NCBI RefSeq assembly: GCF_010731735.1
Contig: NZ_AP022588.1
Coordinates: 4,278,001 to 4,342,000 of the forward strand
Direction: 5' to 3'
DNA: 64,000 nt
Source of the DNA: Mycolicibacterium sediminis
Lineage (GTDB): Bacteria; Actinomycetota; Actinomycetes; Mycobacteriales; Mycobacteriaceae
The notes beneath the pieces were generated by a model, which searched no databases, was not told the DNA's origin, and worked only from the letters and a program-made list of their open reading frames with translations. Positions 8,230 through 17,881 of this stretch are shown here, piece by piece (within the stretch, counting starts at the first letter, position 1; the number at the start of each line of letters is the position of its first letter). Position numbers and translations under genes: made by a program.

Positions 8230-10605
8230 GTGACTTCGAGCCCCGCCGTCAAGACCGTAAACGCCCGTCTCACTGCGGAACTCGCCGTGGCCGAGTCCCA
8301 GGTGGCCGCAGCGGTGCGCCTGCTCGACGAGGGATCGACGGTTCCGTTCATCGCGCGGTACCGCAAGGAGGTCACCGGCAGCCTCGACGACGGCCAGCTC
8401 CGCACCCTGGAGGAACGCCTGACCTATCTCCGTGAACTCGACGCCCGCCGGACCGCCGTCCTCGCCTCGATCGAGGAGCAGGGCAAGCTCACCGACGACC
8501 TGCGCACCGCCCTGCTGACCGCCGAGACCAAGTCGCGCATCGAGGACGTGTACCTGCCGTACAAGACGAAGCGCAGGACCAAGGCGCAGATCGCGAGGGA
8601 AGCCGGCCTCGAGCCGCTCGCCGATCGACTGCTGGCCGACCCGACGCTGGTGCCCGAGGAGGTGGCGGCCGGCTTCCTCGCAGACGGTGTCGCCGACACC
8701 GCGGCCGCCCTCGACGGTGCACGGCAGATCATCATCGAGCGGGCATCCGAGAACGCCGAACTCGTCGGCTCCGTCCGGGCGAAGTTCTGGGCCGACGGCG
8801 CCGTGCGGACCGCCCCGGCCTCGGACGCCGTCGCCGCCAGCGCGGCGGCCCAGAAGTTCCGCGACTACTTCGACTTCTCCGAACCGCTGGAGAAGATGCC
8901 GTCGCACCGCGTGCTGGCGGTGATGCGCGGTGAGAAGGAGCAGGTGCTGTCCCTGACCTTCGACGGCGGGGACGACGCGGTGTACCAGGCCATGGTGGCC
9001 CAGGCCCTCGGCATCGACCTGAGCGGTCCCGGCGCCGCGACGGCCTGGCTGGCCACCACGGTGCGGTTCGCGTGGCGGGTCAAGCTCATGGTCTCGGCAT
9101 CGGTCGACGCGCGGATCCGGCTGCGGCAGCGCGCCGAGGAGGACGCGGTCGCGGTGTTCGCCCGCAACCTCAAGGACCTCCTGCTCGCCGCACCCGCGGG
9201 GACGCGCACCACGCTCGGCCTGGACCCCGGCTTCCGGACCGGCGTCAAGGTCGCCGTGGTCGACGGCACCGGCAAGGTGCTCGACACCTGCGCGATCTTC
9301 CCGCACCAGCCGCAGCGGCAGTGGGACGCGGCCAAGGCCACGCTCGCCGCGCTGGTCGCCCGCCACGGCGTGCAGCTGATCGCGATCGGCAACGGCACCG
9401 CCTCACGCGAGACCGATGCTCTGGCAACCGAACTCGTCACCGAGATCCGCGCCGCCGGCGCGCAGGCACCCGCCACGGCGATGGTCAGCGAGGCGGGCGC
9501 GTCGGTGTACTCGGCGTCGGCCTACGCCGCACACGAACTTCCCGACCTCGACGTCACGCTGCGCGGCGCGGTGTCCATCGCGCGGAGACTGCAGGACCCG
9601 CTCGCCGAACTCGTCAAGATAGAACCAAAGTCGATCGGCGTCGGGCAGTACCAGCACGACGTCACACCGGGCACCTTGGCCCGCAGCCTCGACGCCGTGG
9701 TGGAGGATGCCGTGAACGCCGTCGGCGTCGACCTCAACACCGCCTCGGTGCCTCTGCTCGCGCGCGTCTCCGGCGTCACCGACTCGCTCGCCGAGGCCAT
9801 CGTCTCGCATCGCGAGCGGACCGGACGGTTCCCCAGCCGCAAGGCCCTCCTCGAAGTTCCGCGTCTGGGCCCCAAGGCATTCGAGCAGTGCGCCGGCTTC
9901 CTGCGGATCACCGACGGTGACGACCCGCTCGACGCGTCGGGCGTGCACCCGGAGTCCTACCCCGTGGTGCGCCGCATCCTGGACCGGGCCGGCGTCACGC
10001 TCGCCGAGCTGATCGGCGACGAACGGTCGCTGCGGTCACTGCGCCCCGCCGAATTCGCCGACGACCGGTTCGGCATCCCGACGGTGACCGACATCCTCGC
10101 CGAACTGGAGAAGCCGGGCCGCGACCCGCGGCCCGCCTTCACCACCGCGACCTTCGCCGCGGGCGTCGAGAAGGTGTCCGACCTCAAGGTCGGGATGATC
10201 CTCGAGGGCGTGGTGACCAACGTGGCCGCGTTCGGGGCGTTCGTCGACGTGGGCGTGCACCAGGACGGTCTGGTCCACGTGTCCGCGATGGCCGACCGCT
10301 ACGTCTCCGACCCCCACGAGGTCGTGAAGTCCGGTCAGGTGGTGCGCGTCAAGGTGCTCGAGGTCGACGTGGATCGGCAGCGCATCGGGCTGACCCTGCG
10401 CCTCAAGGACGCGCCGCCGCGCGAGCAGGGCCGCAAGTCCGAGCGCGGGGGAGGCGCCGCCGGCGCACCCCGTGGCGACAAACCCCACCAGGGTCAACCG
10501 GACAAGCGGAACACCAACGGCGGCAAGCGAACCGAGCGTCGGAACGAGGCGCCGACGGCGGGCTCGATGGCCCAGGCGCTGCGCGACGCCGGTTTCGGGC
10601 GCTAG
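8230..10605 (+). CDS. tex: Tex-family transcription accessory / RNA-binding protein
   Basis: A 791-residue protein with the full Tex order: N-terminal helical region (FIARYRKE, LPYKTKRRTKAQIAREAGLEPL), a YqgF/RuvC-like domain (about residues 325-450, TTLGLDPGFRTGVKVAVVD), a helix-hairpin-helix segment (VSHRERTGRFPSRKALLEVPRLG) and a C-terminal S1 RNA-binding domain (about residues 655-725, LEGVVTNVAAFGAFVDVGVHQDGLVHVS) ending in a basic, low-complexity tail. Tex proteins bind nucleic acid and affect transcription or RNA turnover. GTG 8230 is preceded by TAGGGT with a 6-nt gap, the leaderless arrangement. Its stop directly abuts the stop of the convergent mmpL gene. Confidence 0.95.
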   Translation: MTSSPAVKTVNARLTAELAVAESQVAAAVRLLDEGSTVPFIARYRKEVTGSLDDGQLRTLEERLTYLRELDARRTAVLASIEEQGKLTDDLRTALLTAETKSRIEDVYLPYKTKRRTKAQIAREAGLEPLADRLLADPTLVPEEVAAGFLADGVADTAAALDGARQIIIERASENAELVGSVRAKFWADGAVRTAPASDAVAASAAAQKFRDYFDFSEPLEKMPSHRVLAVMRGEKEQVLSLTFDGGDDAVYQAMVAQALGIDLSGPGAATAWLATTVRFAWRVKLMVSASVDARIRLRQRAEEDAVAVFARNLKDLLLAAPAGTRTTLGLDPGFRTGVKVAVVDGTGKVLDTCAIFPHQPQRQWDAAKATLAALVARHGVQLIAIGNGTASRETDALATELVTEIRAAGAQAPATAMVSEAGASVYSASAYAAHELPDLDVTLRGAVSIARRLQDPLAELVKIEPKSIGVGQYQHDVTPGTLARSLDAVVEDAVNAVGVDLNTASVPLLARVSGVTDSLAEAIVSHRERTGRFPSRKALLEVPRLGPKAFEQCAGFLRITDGDDPLDASGVHPESYPVVRRILDRAGVTLAELIGDERSLRSLRPAEFADDRFGIPTVTDILAELEKPGRDPRPAFTTATFAAGVEKVSDLKVGMILEGVVTNVAAFGAFVDVGVHQDGLVHVSAMADRYVSDPHEVVKSGQVVRVKVLEVDVDRQRIGLTLRLKDAPPREQGRKSERGGGAAGAPRGDKPHQGQPDKRNTNGGKRTERRNEAPTAGSMAQALRDAGFGR

Positions 10606-13458
10606 CTACCGGTGCAGGAGCGACGCCGAGAGGGGCCGCTCCCGCACCACCTGCGGCCACCAGAACCAGCGGCCCATCAGCGCGGCGATCGACGGCGTCA
10701 TGAACGCGCGGATCACCAGCGTGTCGAACAGCAGCCCCAGGCCGATCGTGGTGCCGACCTGGGCGACGACGGTCATCTTGCTGACCATCATCGCCATCAT
10801 GGTGAAGGCGAACACCAGGCCCGCGGCCGTGACGACCGAGCCGGTACCGCCCATCGCACGGATGATGCCGGTCTTGATGCCTGCGTGCAGTTCCTCCTTC
10901 AGGCGCGCCACCAGCAGCAGGTTGTAGTCCGCGCCGACGGCGAGCAGGACGATGACGGCCATCGCCATCACCATGAAGTGCAGCGGGATGCCGAGGACGT
11001 GCTGCCACACCAGAACCGAGATGCCGAACGAGGCACCCAGTGAGAGCACGACGGTGCCGACGATGACGGCCGCGGCGACGAGGCTGCGGGTGATGAGCAA
11101 CATGATGATGAAGATCAGCGACAACGCGGCGATGCCGGCGATCAGCATGTCGTAGCCGTTGCCGTCGCGCATGTCCTTGAACGCCGACGCGGTGCCACCG
11201 AGGTAGACGCGCGATCCCTCGAGAGGCGTGCCCTTGATGGCCTCGGTCGTGGCCTGCTTGATCGCCTCGATGCGGTCGATGCCGTCGGCCGACAGCGGGT
11301 CCCCCTCGTGGGACACGATGAACCGCACCGCCTTCCCGTCGGGGGAGATGAAGCTGTCCATGCCCCGCTTGAAGTCGGCGTTGTCGAAGATTTCCGGCGG
11401 CAGGTAGAACGTGTCGTCGTTCCACGCGTCGTTGAACGCATCGGTCATCGCGGACTGGTTCTCGCCCGCCGCAGCCTGCTGATCCTGGATGCCGGACTGC
11501 GTCGCGTACTGCGTGAGCAGCATCGTCTTCTGGGATTTGATGGTCTCGATCTGCTGCGGCATCAGCGCCTGCAGCTGCGGCAGGAGTTCGGCCAACCGTT
11601 CGAGGTCGGGGACGAGTTCCTGGATGTCGTCACTGGTGGTGTTGATGCCGTCGAGCGTGTCGAACACCGACCGGATGGCCCAGCAGCCGGGGATGTCGTA
11701 GCAGTGCGGCTCCCAGTAGAAGTAGCTGCGGATGGGCCGGAAGAAGTCGTCGAAGTTGGAGATGCTGTCCCGGAGTTCGGCGACGTCGACGGACATGTCC
11801 TTGGTCTTGATCACCATCTGCTGTGTGACGGCGTTCATCTCGCCCATCAGCGAGTTCATCTTCGTCAGCGTGCCGATGGTGTTCTCGAGGTCGTCGGCCT
11901 GCGCGAGGAGGTCCGCCATGCGGTCCTGGTTGTAGCTGCGGTTGAGGTCCTGGCTGACGCCGCCCATCCCCATCTGCGCGGGGATGGTGCTGAACTCGAT
12001 GGGCTTTCCGTCGGGGCGGGTGATCGCCTGCACGCTGCCGATGCCGGGAACCCGGAAGACCGCCTTGGCGATCTTGTCGATCACCAGGAAGCTCGCCGAG
12101 TTGCGGAGGTCCTGATCGGTCTCGACCATCAGGAGCTCGGGGTTCATCCGGGCCGGGTCGAAGTGGCGTTCGGCGGCGGCGAAACCCTGGTTGGCGGGCA
12201 GGCTCGCGGGGAGGTAGTTGCGGTCGTTGTAGTTGGGCTCGTATCCGGGCAGCGTGAGGAGACCCACGAGGGACAACGCCATCGTGCCGAGGAGCACCGG
12301 GCCGGGCCAGCGGACGATGACGGCGCCGATCTTGCGCCACCCGCGAATGCGCATGGCGCGCTTGGGTTCCAGCCAGCCGAAGCGGGTGGTGACGGTGATG
12401 AGGGCAGGCCCCAGCGTGAGCGCGACGATGACCGCGACGGTCATGCCGACCGCGAGGGGGACGCCGAGGGACTGGAAGTAGGGCAGCCGGGTGAACGACA
12501 GACAGAACGTGGCGCCTGCGATGGTCATGCCCGAACCGAGCACGACGTGGGCGGTGCCGTGGAACATCGTGTAGTAGGCGGACTCCCGGTCCTCGCCGAG
12601 GGTTCGGGCCTCCTGATACCGCCCGACGAGGAAGATCGCGTAGTCGGTGGTCGCCGCGATCGCGAGCGTCACCAGGAGCTGGGTGGCGAACGTCGAGAGA
12701 CCGATCAACTCGTGGTGGCCGAGGAACGCGACCACCCCGCGTGAGGCCGCCAGCCCGAGGACCACGAGGACGAGGGTCAGGAACACCGTCTTCAGCGACC
12801 GGTAGACCAGCAGCAGCATCGTGATGATGACGCCGAAGGTGGCGAACTCGATCATGCGGACGCTGTCGTCGCCGGCGATCTGCTGATCGGCGGCCAGCGC
12901 CGAACCGCCGGTGACGAAGACCTTCACGCCGTCGGGGGGAGTCAGCCCCTCGACGAGGTCCTGGACGGCCTTGACCGATTCATTGGCCAGCGTCTCGCCC
13001 TGATTACCGGCCAAGTAGACCTGCACGTAGGTCGCCTTGTGATCGTCACTCTGGGCGCCCGCCTCCGTCAGCGGGTCACCCCAGAAGTCCTGCACGTGTT
13101 CGACGTGCGTCGTGTCGGCCTCGAGCTTGGCGACCATGTCGTTGTAGAAGCGGTGCGCGTCGTCACCGAGCGCCTCGTCGCCCTCGAGCACAATCATCGC
13201 CGAGCTGTCGGACTTGAACTCCTCGAACACCTGCCCGGTGCGCTTCATCGCGATCACCGACGGCGCCTCGTCCGGGCTCATCGACACCGACCGCTCCTGG
13301 CCGACGATCTCGAGCTGCGGCACCGTGAGGTTGAGGACGGCCACGAGCAGGACCCAGCCGAGGATGATCGGAATGGCCAGCCGGCGGATCCATCGCGCGA
13401 GTCCGCTGCGGTGGCGTCGTTCGGGTGATGCCGAGGGCTCGACGGTCGGAGCGCTCAC
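10606..13458 (-). CDS. MmpL-family RND lipid transporter
   Basis: A 950-residue inner-membrane transporter with the MmpL layout: TM1 near residue 30, a large periplasmic domain, TM2-6, a second and longer periplasmic loop with coiled-coil (about residues 480-720), and TM7-12. Proton-relay Asp-Tyr pairs are visible in TM4 (ATTDYAIFLVGRYQEAR) and TM10 (VGADYNLLLVARLKEE). The long second loop and end sequence resemble the MmpL4/MmpL5 type, but there is no mmpS partner next to it. GTG 13458 has GAGGAG 9 nt upstream; the promoter region (13459-13611) contains the 10-bp palindrome AGGACGTCCT at 13486-13495. Cargo is unknown. It ends at the base after the tex stop. Confidence 0.93.
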   Translation of the reverse strand: MSAPTVEPSASPERRHRSGLARWIRRLAIPIILGWVLLVAVLNLTVPQLEIVGQERSVSMSPDEAPSVIAMKRTGQVFEEFKSDSSAMIVLEGDEALGDDAHRFYNDMVAKLEADTTHVEHVQDFWGDPLTEAGAQSDDHKATYVQVYLAGNQGETLANESVKAVQDLVEGLTPPDGVKVFVTGGSALAADQQIAGDDSVRMIEFATFGVIITMLLLVYRSLKTVFLTLVLVVLGLAASRGVVAFLGHHELIGLSTFATQLLVTLAIAATTDYAIFLVGRYQEARTLGEDRESAYYTMFHGTAHVVLGSGMTIAGATFCLSFTRLPYFQSLGVPLAVGMTVAVIVALTLGPALITVTTRFGWLEPKRAMRIRGWRKIGAVIVRWPGPVLLGTMALSLVGLLTLPGYEPNYNDRNYLPASLPANQGFAAAERHFDPARMNPELLMVETDQDLRNSASFLVIDKIAKAVFRVPGIGSVQAITRPDGKPIEFSTIPAQMGMGGVSQDLNRSYNQDRMADLLAQADDLENTIGTLTKMNSLMGEMNAVTQQMVIKTKDMSVDVAELRDSISNFDDFFRPIRSYFYWEPHCYDIPGCWAIRSVFDTLDGINTTSDDIQELVPDLERLAELLPQLQALMPQQIETIKSQKTMLLTQYATQSGIQDQQAAAGENQSAMTDAFNDAWNDDTFYLPPEIFDNADFKRGMDSFISPDGKAVRFIVSHEGDPLSADGIDRIEAIKQATTEAIKGTPLEGSRVYLGGTASAFKDMRDGNGYDMLIAGIAALSLIFIIMLLITRSLVAAAVIVGTVVLSLGASFGISVLVWQHVLGIPLHFMVMAMAVIVLLAVGADYNLLLVARLKEELHAGIKTGIIRAMGGTGSVVTAAGLVFAFTMMAMMVSKMTVVAQVGTTIGLGLLFDTLVIRAFMTPSIAALMGRWFWWPQVVRERPLSASLLHR

Positions 13459-13611
13459 GGCGTTGAACTCCTCGGCGACGGGGTTAGGACGTCCTTAGTA
13501 AAGCAGACTAGGTAACTCGGGTGCGAGGGCCGCTGTGCGACCTCTCAGGTCGCGGCGCCTGCTCGCGGAATCCCACCCGGCGCCGCGCCGCGCCGACCTA
13601 GGCTGCCTGCC

Positions 13612-13998
13612 ATGCCGACCGATCGCGCCGCGCTGGTCGCGGGCAGCATCCGCCTCGCCTCGGGCATCTCGTTCCTCGTCGACCCGCTGCGCGCGAACCG
13701 CCTGTGGGGCCAGCCGGAGGATCCGGGTCCGTCGGCGCGCCTCCTGCTGCGATCGATGGGGTATCGCGACGCGTTGATCGGCGGACTGCTCCTCGGGGCA
13801 GCGTTGCGCGGCGACGACACCCGCGGGTGGTTCCTCGCCTCGGGTGGCGCCGACGCCGCGGATCTGCTGGGCGGTGCCAGCGTGCACGGCGACCTCACTC
13901 GTGGCCAGCGGGTCATCGGCCTCGGTGGCGCGGTCGTCGGGATCGGCGTCGGCGTGTGGGGCGCATTGCGGCGCCCCGAAGGCCGGCGGCTACCGTGA
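13612..13998 (+). CDS. Small conserved membrane protein (DUF4267-like)
   Basis: A 128-residue protein with hydrophobic stretches around residues 50-65 and 95-115 and a conserved-looking core (SMGYRDALIGGLLLGAAL, FLASGGADAADLLGG). It somewhat resembles DUF4267 membrane proteins; function is unknown. ATG 13612 is preceded by TAGGCT with a 7-nt gap, so the mRNA may be leaderless. A second tiny membrane protein starts 4 bp after its stop. Confidence 0.6.
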   Translation: MPTDRAALVAGSIRLASGISFLVDPLRANRLWGQPEDPGPSARLLLRSMGYRDALIGGLLLGAALRGDDTRGWFLASGGADAADLLGGASVHGDLTRGQRVIGLGGAVVGIGVGVWGALRRPEGRRLP

Positions 13999-14002
13999 CG
14001 TC

Positions 14003-14191
14003 ATGCGTGCTGCGATCATCGGTGTTGGCGTCGTCGTGGCGCTGTTCGGCCTGCTGTTCACCCTGCAGGGCGTGGGGATGGTGGGCGGCAGCCCGATGAG
14101 CAACACCACCACCTGGTCGGTACTCGGGCCGCTGATCCTGCTGGGCGGTCTCGTCGTGGCCGTGATCGGGTGGCGCATCCGCAGGTCGTGA
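14003..14191 (+). CDS. 62-residue two-helix membrane protein
   Basis: A small protein that is easily missed: two hydrophobic helices (residues 4-22 and 38-57) joined by a short Gly/Ser/Asn loop and ending in a basic tail (WRIRRS). It starts 4 bp after the previous stop. TACCGT, overlapping that stop, lies 6 nt before ATG 14003, so it could also be made from its own leaderless mRNA. No family recognised; the pair of adjacent small membrane proteins may act together. Confidence 0.6.
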   Translation: MRAAIIGVGVVVALFGLLFTLQGVGMVGGSPMSNTTTWSVLGPLILLGGLVVAVIGWRIRRS

Positions 14192-14198
14192 CCCGCGG

Positions 14199-14852
14199 TC
14201 AGCCTTGCTCGTCCACGTCGATGTCGGCCGCGAAGTGCGCGACCTGAGCCATCGCATGGTTGAGGCGCTCCATGACGACCTCGGGGCCGAGCTGAGCCCC
14301 GTCCCGGTCCTCGACGAGGTCTCGGCAGGCGCTGACCAGAGTCGTCGAGAACAACGCCACCGCGAGGTCGAGTTCGCGATCGTCGGGTGAGACGCCCATC
14401 TTCCGCGCGAGGGCGTCGATGGCCGCGGGGCTGCGATAGTCGATCGCGGCCTGCCGCAACACGTCCGACGAGTTCACCACGCGCAGGATGAGAGCGATCC
14501 GTTCGGTGGTCAGCCCGGCCAGTGGTCGCTTCGCCACGCGCGTCAGGACCGCCATGTGCGCCGCCCGCAAGGCCTCCATCGGCGTGAGGTCGGACGGTGA
14601 CGAGTCCAACTCGGCGACGACCTCGCTGACGAGATCGTCGAGCACGGCGATGAACACCGCATCCTTGGTGGGGAAGTAGCGGCTGAACGTGCGCGTGGAG
14701 ATCTCGGCGGCCGCGGCGATCTGCTCGACGGTCGTGCTCTCGTATCCTTGCTTGAGGCAGAGGTCTACGGCCGCATCCACGAGCATCCGTCGCGTGTTCT
14801 GCTTCTTCCGCTCGCGCAGGCTGGGGCGAACCTCTTCTGACCTGTCGGGCAC
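14199..14852 (-). CDS. TetR/AcrR-family transcriptional regulator
   Basis: A 217-residue regulator. The helix-turn-helix is clear (TTVEQIAAAAEISTRTFSRYFPTKDAVF), preceded by a basic N-terminus (LRERKKQNTRRMLVDAAVDLC) typical of mycobacterial TetR proteins. The C-terminal helical domain gives no ligand clue. GTG 14852 is preferred over GTG 14879 because TAGGAT lies 7 nt upstream (leaderless arrangement). Neighbours are the small membrane protein genes (convergent) and the ProX-type importer downstream, which is on the same strand but in a separate unit; the regulated gene is not evident. Confidence 0.8.
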   Translation of the reverse strand: MPDRSEEVRPSLRERKKQNTRRMLVDAAVDLCLKQGYESTTVEQIAAAAEISTRTFSRYFPTKDAVFIAVLDDLVSEVVAELDSSPSDLTPMEALRAAHMAVLTRVAKRPLAGLTTERIALILRVVNSSDVLRQAAIDYRSPAAIDALARKMGVSPDDRELDLAVALFSTTLVSACRDLVEDRDGAQLGPEVVMERLNHAMAQVAHFAADIDVDEQG

Positions 14853-14919
14853 GGCACCGATCCTACCCGTCCGAGTCACGTCTCCCGAGTTCGTGAACTT
14901 TCCGTCACCGACCTGAGAT

Positions 14920-15885
14920 TCAGCTCAGCAAGCCCTCGTCGATGAGCCAGTCGCGGGCGACGAGAGCCGGATCGTCGCCGTCGCTGTCGACCTTCGCGTT
15001 GAGCGCCAGCATCACGTCGTTGGTGATCCTCGGGTTGAGTTGACCGAAGATCTCGCCCAGCTCGGGGTGCGCGTCGAGGAGTTCGGTGCGGATGACCTCG
15101 GTCAGGTTGTACAGCGGGAAGAACTGACGGTCGTCCTCGAGCACCCTCAGTCCGAGGGCCGGGATGCGCCCGTCGGTGGTGAAGACCTCGCCGAAGTTGC
15201 AGTCCCCGTTGGCGGTCGCGGTGTATATGACCCCCGTGTCAAGGTTGGTCACCGGTCCGAGATCGGCCCGCGTCAGATCGTAGGTCGCCAGCATCGGCAC
15301 GAAACCGTCGTTGCGAGAGGCGAACTCGCTCTCGACGCAGAACGACAGCTCCTGCTTGGCGAGGCGCTTGAGGTCGGACAGCTTGGTCACGCCGAGCCGC
15401 TCCGCCTCCGACTCGCGGATGGCGAAGGCGTAGGTGTTGTTCATCGGCGCCGGCGGCAGCCAGGTGAGATGGTTCGCCCGGTCGGCCTCGTTGACGGCCT
15501 GCCACTGTTCGCGGGCACCCTTGACCGGTTGCTCGTTGCCGAGGTAGTTGATCCACCCCGTGCCGGTGTACTCGGGCGAGACGTCCGCCTTGCCGGTCAG
15601 CATCGCCTGCCGGACGCCGAAGCTGCCGGGCGTGTTCGTCAGGTTCGTGACGTCGGCTCCTGCGGCGGCCAGGACGATCGACACCATGTTGCCGAGGATC
15701 AACTGCTCGGTGAAGTCCTTCGCGATGACGGTGATCTTCACCCCGTCGAGCGACTGGTAGTGCTCGATGCTGCCCGGTCTCGCGTCGAGGACCGCGCCGC
15801 TGGCGGAGCGGAGCCCGCAGCCGGCAAGTGCGGTGGTCGCCACGACCAGTGTGGCCAGCATTGCGATGATGCGGCGCAACGTCAT
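14920..15885 (-). CDS. proX: Glycine betaine/choline-type ABC substrate-binding lipoprotein
   Basis: A 321-residue OpuAC/ProX-type binding protein (PF04069 fold). The signal sequence ends in the lipobox LAGC (Cys at about residue 22), so it is a lipoprotein. Family features include KITVIAKDFTEQLILGNM, VRQAMLTGKADVSPEYTGTGW, and a C-terminal helix bundle ending VARDWLIDEGLL. These proteins bind quaternary amines such as glycine betaine, choline or carnitine for osmoprotection. GGGGAG lies 7 nt before ATG 15885. It is the last of a four-gene operon, 29 bp after the second permease gene. Confidence 0.88.
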   Translation of the reverse strand: MTLRRIIAMLATLVVATTALAGCGLRSASGAVLDARPGSIEHYQSLDGVKITVIAKDFTEQLILGNMVSIVLAAAGADVTNLTNTPGSFGVRQAMLTGKADVSPEYTGTGWINYLGNEQPVKGAREQWQAVNEADRANHLTWLPPAPMNNTYAFAIRESEAERLGVTKLSDLKRLAKQELSFCVESEFASRNDGFVPMLATYDLTRADLGPVTNLDTGVIYTATANGDCNFGEVFTTDGRIPALGLRVLEDDRQFFPLYNLTEVIRTELLDAHPELGEIFGQLNPRITNDVMLALNAKVDSDGDDPALVARDWLIDEGLLS

Positions 15886-15914
15886 TCGGTTCTCCCCGGG
15901 TGGCCGCACGGTGA

Positions 15915-16691
15915 TCAGAGCCCCTTCGGCGAGGCGACCATCTCCACCACGCGCGCCAGCCAGTCGATGGCCAGGGCGAGCGCGGCGACGAGGATGGCGC
16001 CGACGATCAACGTGGTGCTCTGCTGAAGCTTGATGCCGGTGGTGATCAGCTGGCCGAGGCCGCCCGCACCCGTGAACGATGCGAGTGCCGCCGTACCGAC
16101 GATGAGCACCAGGGCGGTCCGGACACCGGCGATGATGACCGGCAACGCCAGGGGCAGTTCGACGCGCCCGAGCGTGGCGACCGACGACATGCCCATCCCA
16201 CGCGCCGCCTCCACCAGCCGGCGGTCGACGCCGTCGAGGCCCACCACGGTGTTCGCGATGATGGGCAGCGCCCCATAGATGGTGAGTGCCGCGATGGCGC
16301 CGACCTTGCCGATGCCGAACAGCACGGCGCCGAGAGCGATCAACCCGATGGCCGGGGCCGCCTGCCCGAAGCCGGCCACGGTGATGATCGGCTTGGAGAA
16401 GCGGCGCATCGGTCCGCGGGTGAGCGCGATGCCGACGGGGATCGCCACCAGGCAGGTGAGGATCGTGGCGGCGAGGCTGACCTCCATGTGCTCCCGCAGC
16501 AGCGCGAGCAGGGACGGGATGGCCAGCGACCGCTTCTCGGACTCCGACACGTCGGCGGTGTGGACGTAGAGCAGCGCGGCGACGACGGCGACGACGCACA
16601 GCGTCGGCTGCAGCAACCAGCGAAGCCGGCCCGGGGCGGCGCGGACGGCCGGCGCGTCGACGGTGGCGACGTCGGGCAGCGCCGCGGTCAC
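15915..16691 (-). CDS. Compatible-solute ABC transporter permease (ProZ/OpuCD type)
   Basis: A 258-residue permease with about six membrane helices. The EAA-like cytoplasmic loop is seen as VDRRLVEAARGMGMSSVATLGRVELPLALP, which contacts the ATPase. It pairs with the related permease at 17874-18521, giving the heterodimeric channel of OpuC/ProXVWZ importers. The GTG start overlaps the stop of the ATPase gene by 4 bp (GTGA), so translation is coupled and the start is well fixed despite a much longer open frame upstream. Confidence 0.88.
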   Translation of the reverse strand: MTAALPDVATVDAPAVRAAPGRLRWLLQPTLCVVAVVAALLYVHTADVSESEKRSLAIPSLLALLREHMEVSLAATILTCLVAIPVGIALTRGPMRRFSKPIITVAGFGQAAPAIGLIALGAVLFGIGKVGAIAALTIYGALPIIANTVVGLDGVDRRLVEAARGMGMSSVATLGRVELPLALPVIIAGVRTALVLIVGTAALASFTGAGGLGQLITTGIKLQQSTTLIVGAILVAALALAIDWLARVVEMVASPKGL

Positions 16692-17881
16692 GACACCTCC
16701 CGGGCCGGTGCGCCGCGCAGGTCGGCCATCGCGTCCATGATCGTCTCCACCCGGATCACGCCCTGGTAGGCGTTGCGCCGTCCCGTGACCACGACGACGC
16801 CGTGCGACGACGTCAGCATCGAGTCCAGCGCGTCGTTGAGCGTCGACGCCAGGCTGACCACCTCGACGCCCTCGTCCCGGGGTACGTCGCGCAGCGCGTC
16901 CGGCGCCCGTAGCTCGTCCACCGACAGCCAGCGCTGGGGCCGCTCCTGGTCGTCGAGCACGATAACGTGCTGGCGTCCGATCGCCTCGGCGGCACGAACG
17001 GCCTCGGCGGCGTCGCCTCCGACGTGGGCGACCGCGGCCTCGTTCAGCTCGACGTCGCGGACCCGGGTCAGGGTCAGCTGCTTGAGTGCCGCGCCGTGTC
17101 CGACGAACCCGCGCACGAAGTCGTTCGCGGGGTTGGCCAGGATCTCCTCGGGGGTGTCGTACTGCACGATCTTCGACCCCTTGTCCAGGATCGCGATCTT
17201 GTCGCCCAGCTTCACCGCCTCGTCGAAGTCGTGGGTGACGAAGACGATGGTCTTGCGCAGCTCGTCCTGCAGGCGCAGCAACTCGTCCTGCAGCCGTTGC
17301 CGCGTGATGGGGTCGACGGCGCCGAACGGCTCGTCCATCAGGAGCACCGGCGGGTCGGCGGCGAGGGCACGCGCCACCCCGACGCGCTGCTGCTGGCCAC
17401 CGGACAGCTCTCGCGGGTAGCGGTCGCGGTACTGCGCGGGGTCCAGGTTGACCATGTCGAGCAGTTCGTCGATGCGCGCGGCGATCCGTTTCTTGTCCCA
17501 CTTCAGGAGCCGCGGGACGATGGCGATGTTGTCCCCGACGGTCAGGTGCGGGAACAGGCCCGCGCCCTGGATGACGTAGCCGATGTGGCGGCGCAGCTCG
17601 TCGGGGTTGCGGCGGGTGACGTCGTCGTCGCCGATGAGGATGCGCCCACTCGTCGGCTCGATCAGCCGGTTGATCATCTTCATGGTCGTCGTCTTGCCGC
17701 ACCCGGACGGGCCGACCAGCATGACGATGTCACCGGCGGCGATCTCCATGGTGACGTCGTCGACGGCGGGGTCGTCCTTGGGGCCGTACCGCTTGGTGAC
17801 GCCCTCCAGCAGGATCCGTGCGCCGCCCGTGCCGGCGTCCTCCGTCGCGGGGTCGGGTGCGACGGTCGCTGAGTCAGACAA
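16688..17881 (-). CDS. proV: Compatible-solute ABC transporter ATPase with C-terminal CBS pair
   Basis: A 397-residue ATPase of the ProV/OpuAA class. Walker A is GPSGCGKTT (about residues 57-65), the signature is LSGGQQQRVGVARAL, Walker B is VLLMDEPFGAVD and the switch His is in FVTHD. The C-terminal third (about residues 265-390) is a CBS-domain pair, used by this family to sense ionic strength or c-di-AMP. The TTG start at 17881 overlaps the upstream permease stop by 8 bp, with a GGGGGA sequence about 4 nt before it; the stop overlaps the next permease start. It energises uptake by both flanking permeases. Confidence 0.92.
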   Translation of the reverse strand: MSDSATVAPDPATEDAGTGGARILLEGVTKRYGPKDDPAVDDVTMEIAAGDIVMLVGPSGCGKTTTMKMINRLIEPTSGRILIGDDDVTRRNPDELRRHIGYVIQGAGLFPHLTVGDNIAIVPRLLKWDKKRIAARIDELLDMVNLDPAQYRDRYPRELSGGQQQRVGVARALAADPPVLLMDEPFGAVDPITRQRLQDELLRLQDELRKTIVFVTHDFDEAVKLGDKIAILDKGSKIVQYDTPEEILANPANDFVRGFVGHGAALKQLTLTRVRDVELNEAAVAHVGGDAAEAVRAAEAIGRQHVIVLDDQERPQRWLSVDELRAPDALRDVPRDEGVEVVSLASTLNDALDSMLTSSHGVVVVTGRRNAYQGVIRVETIMDAMADLRGAPAREVS

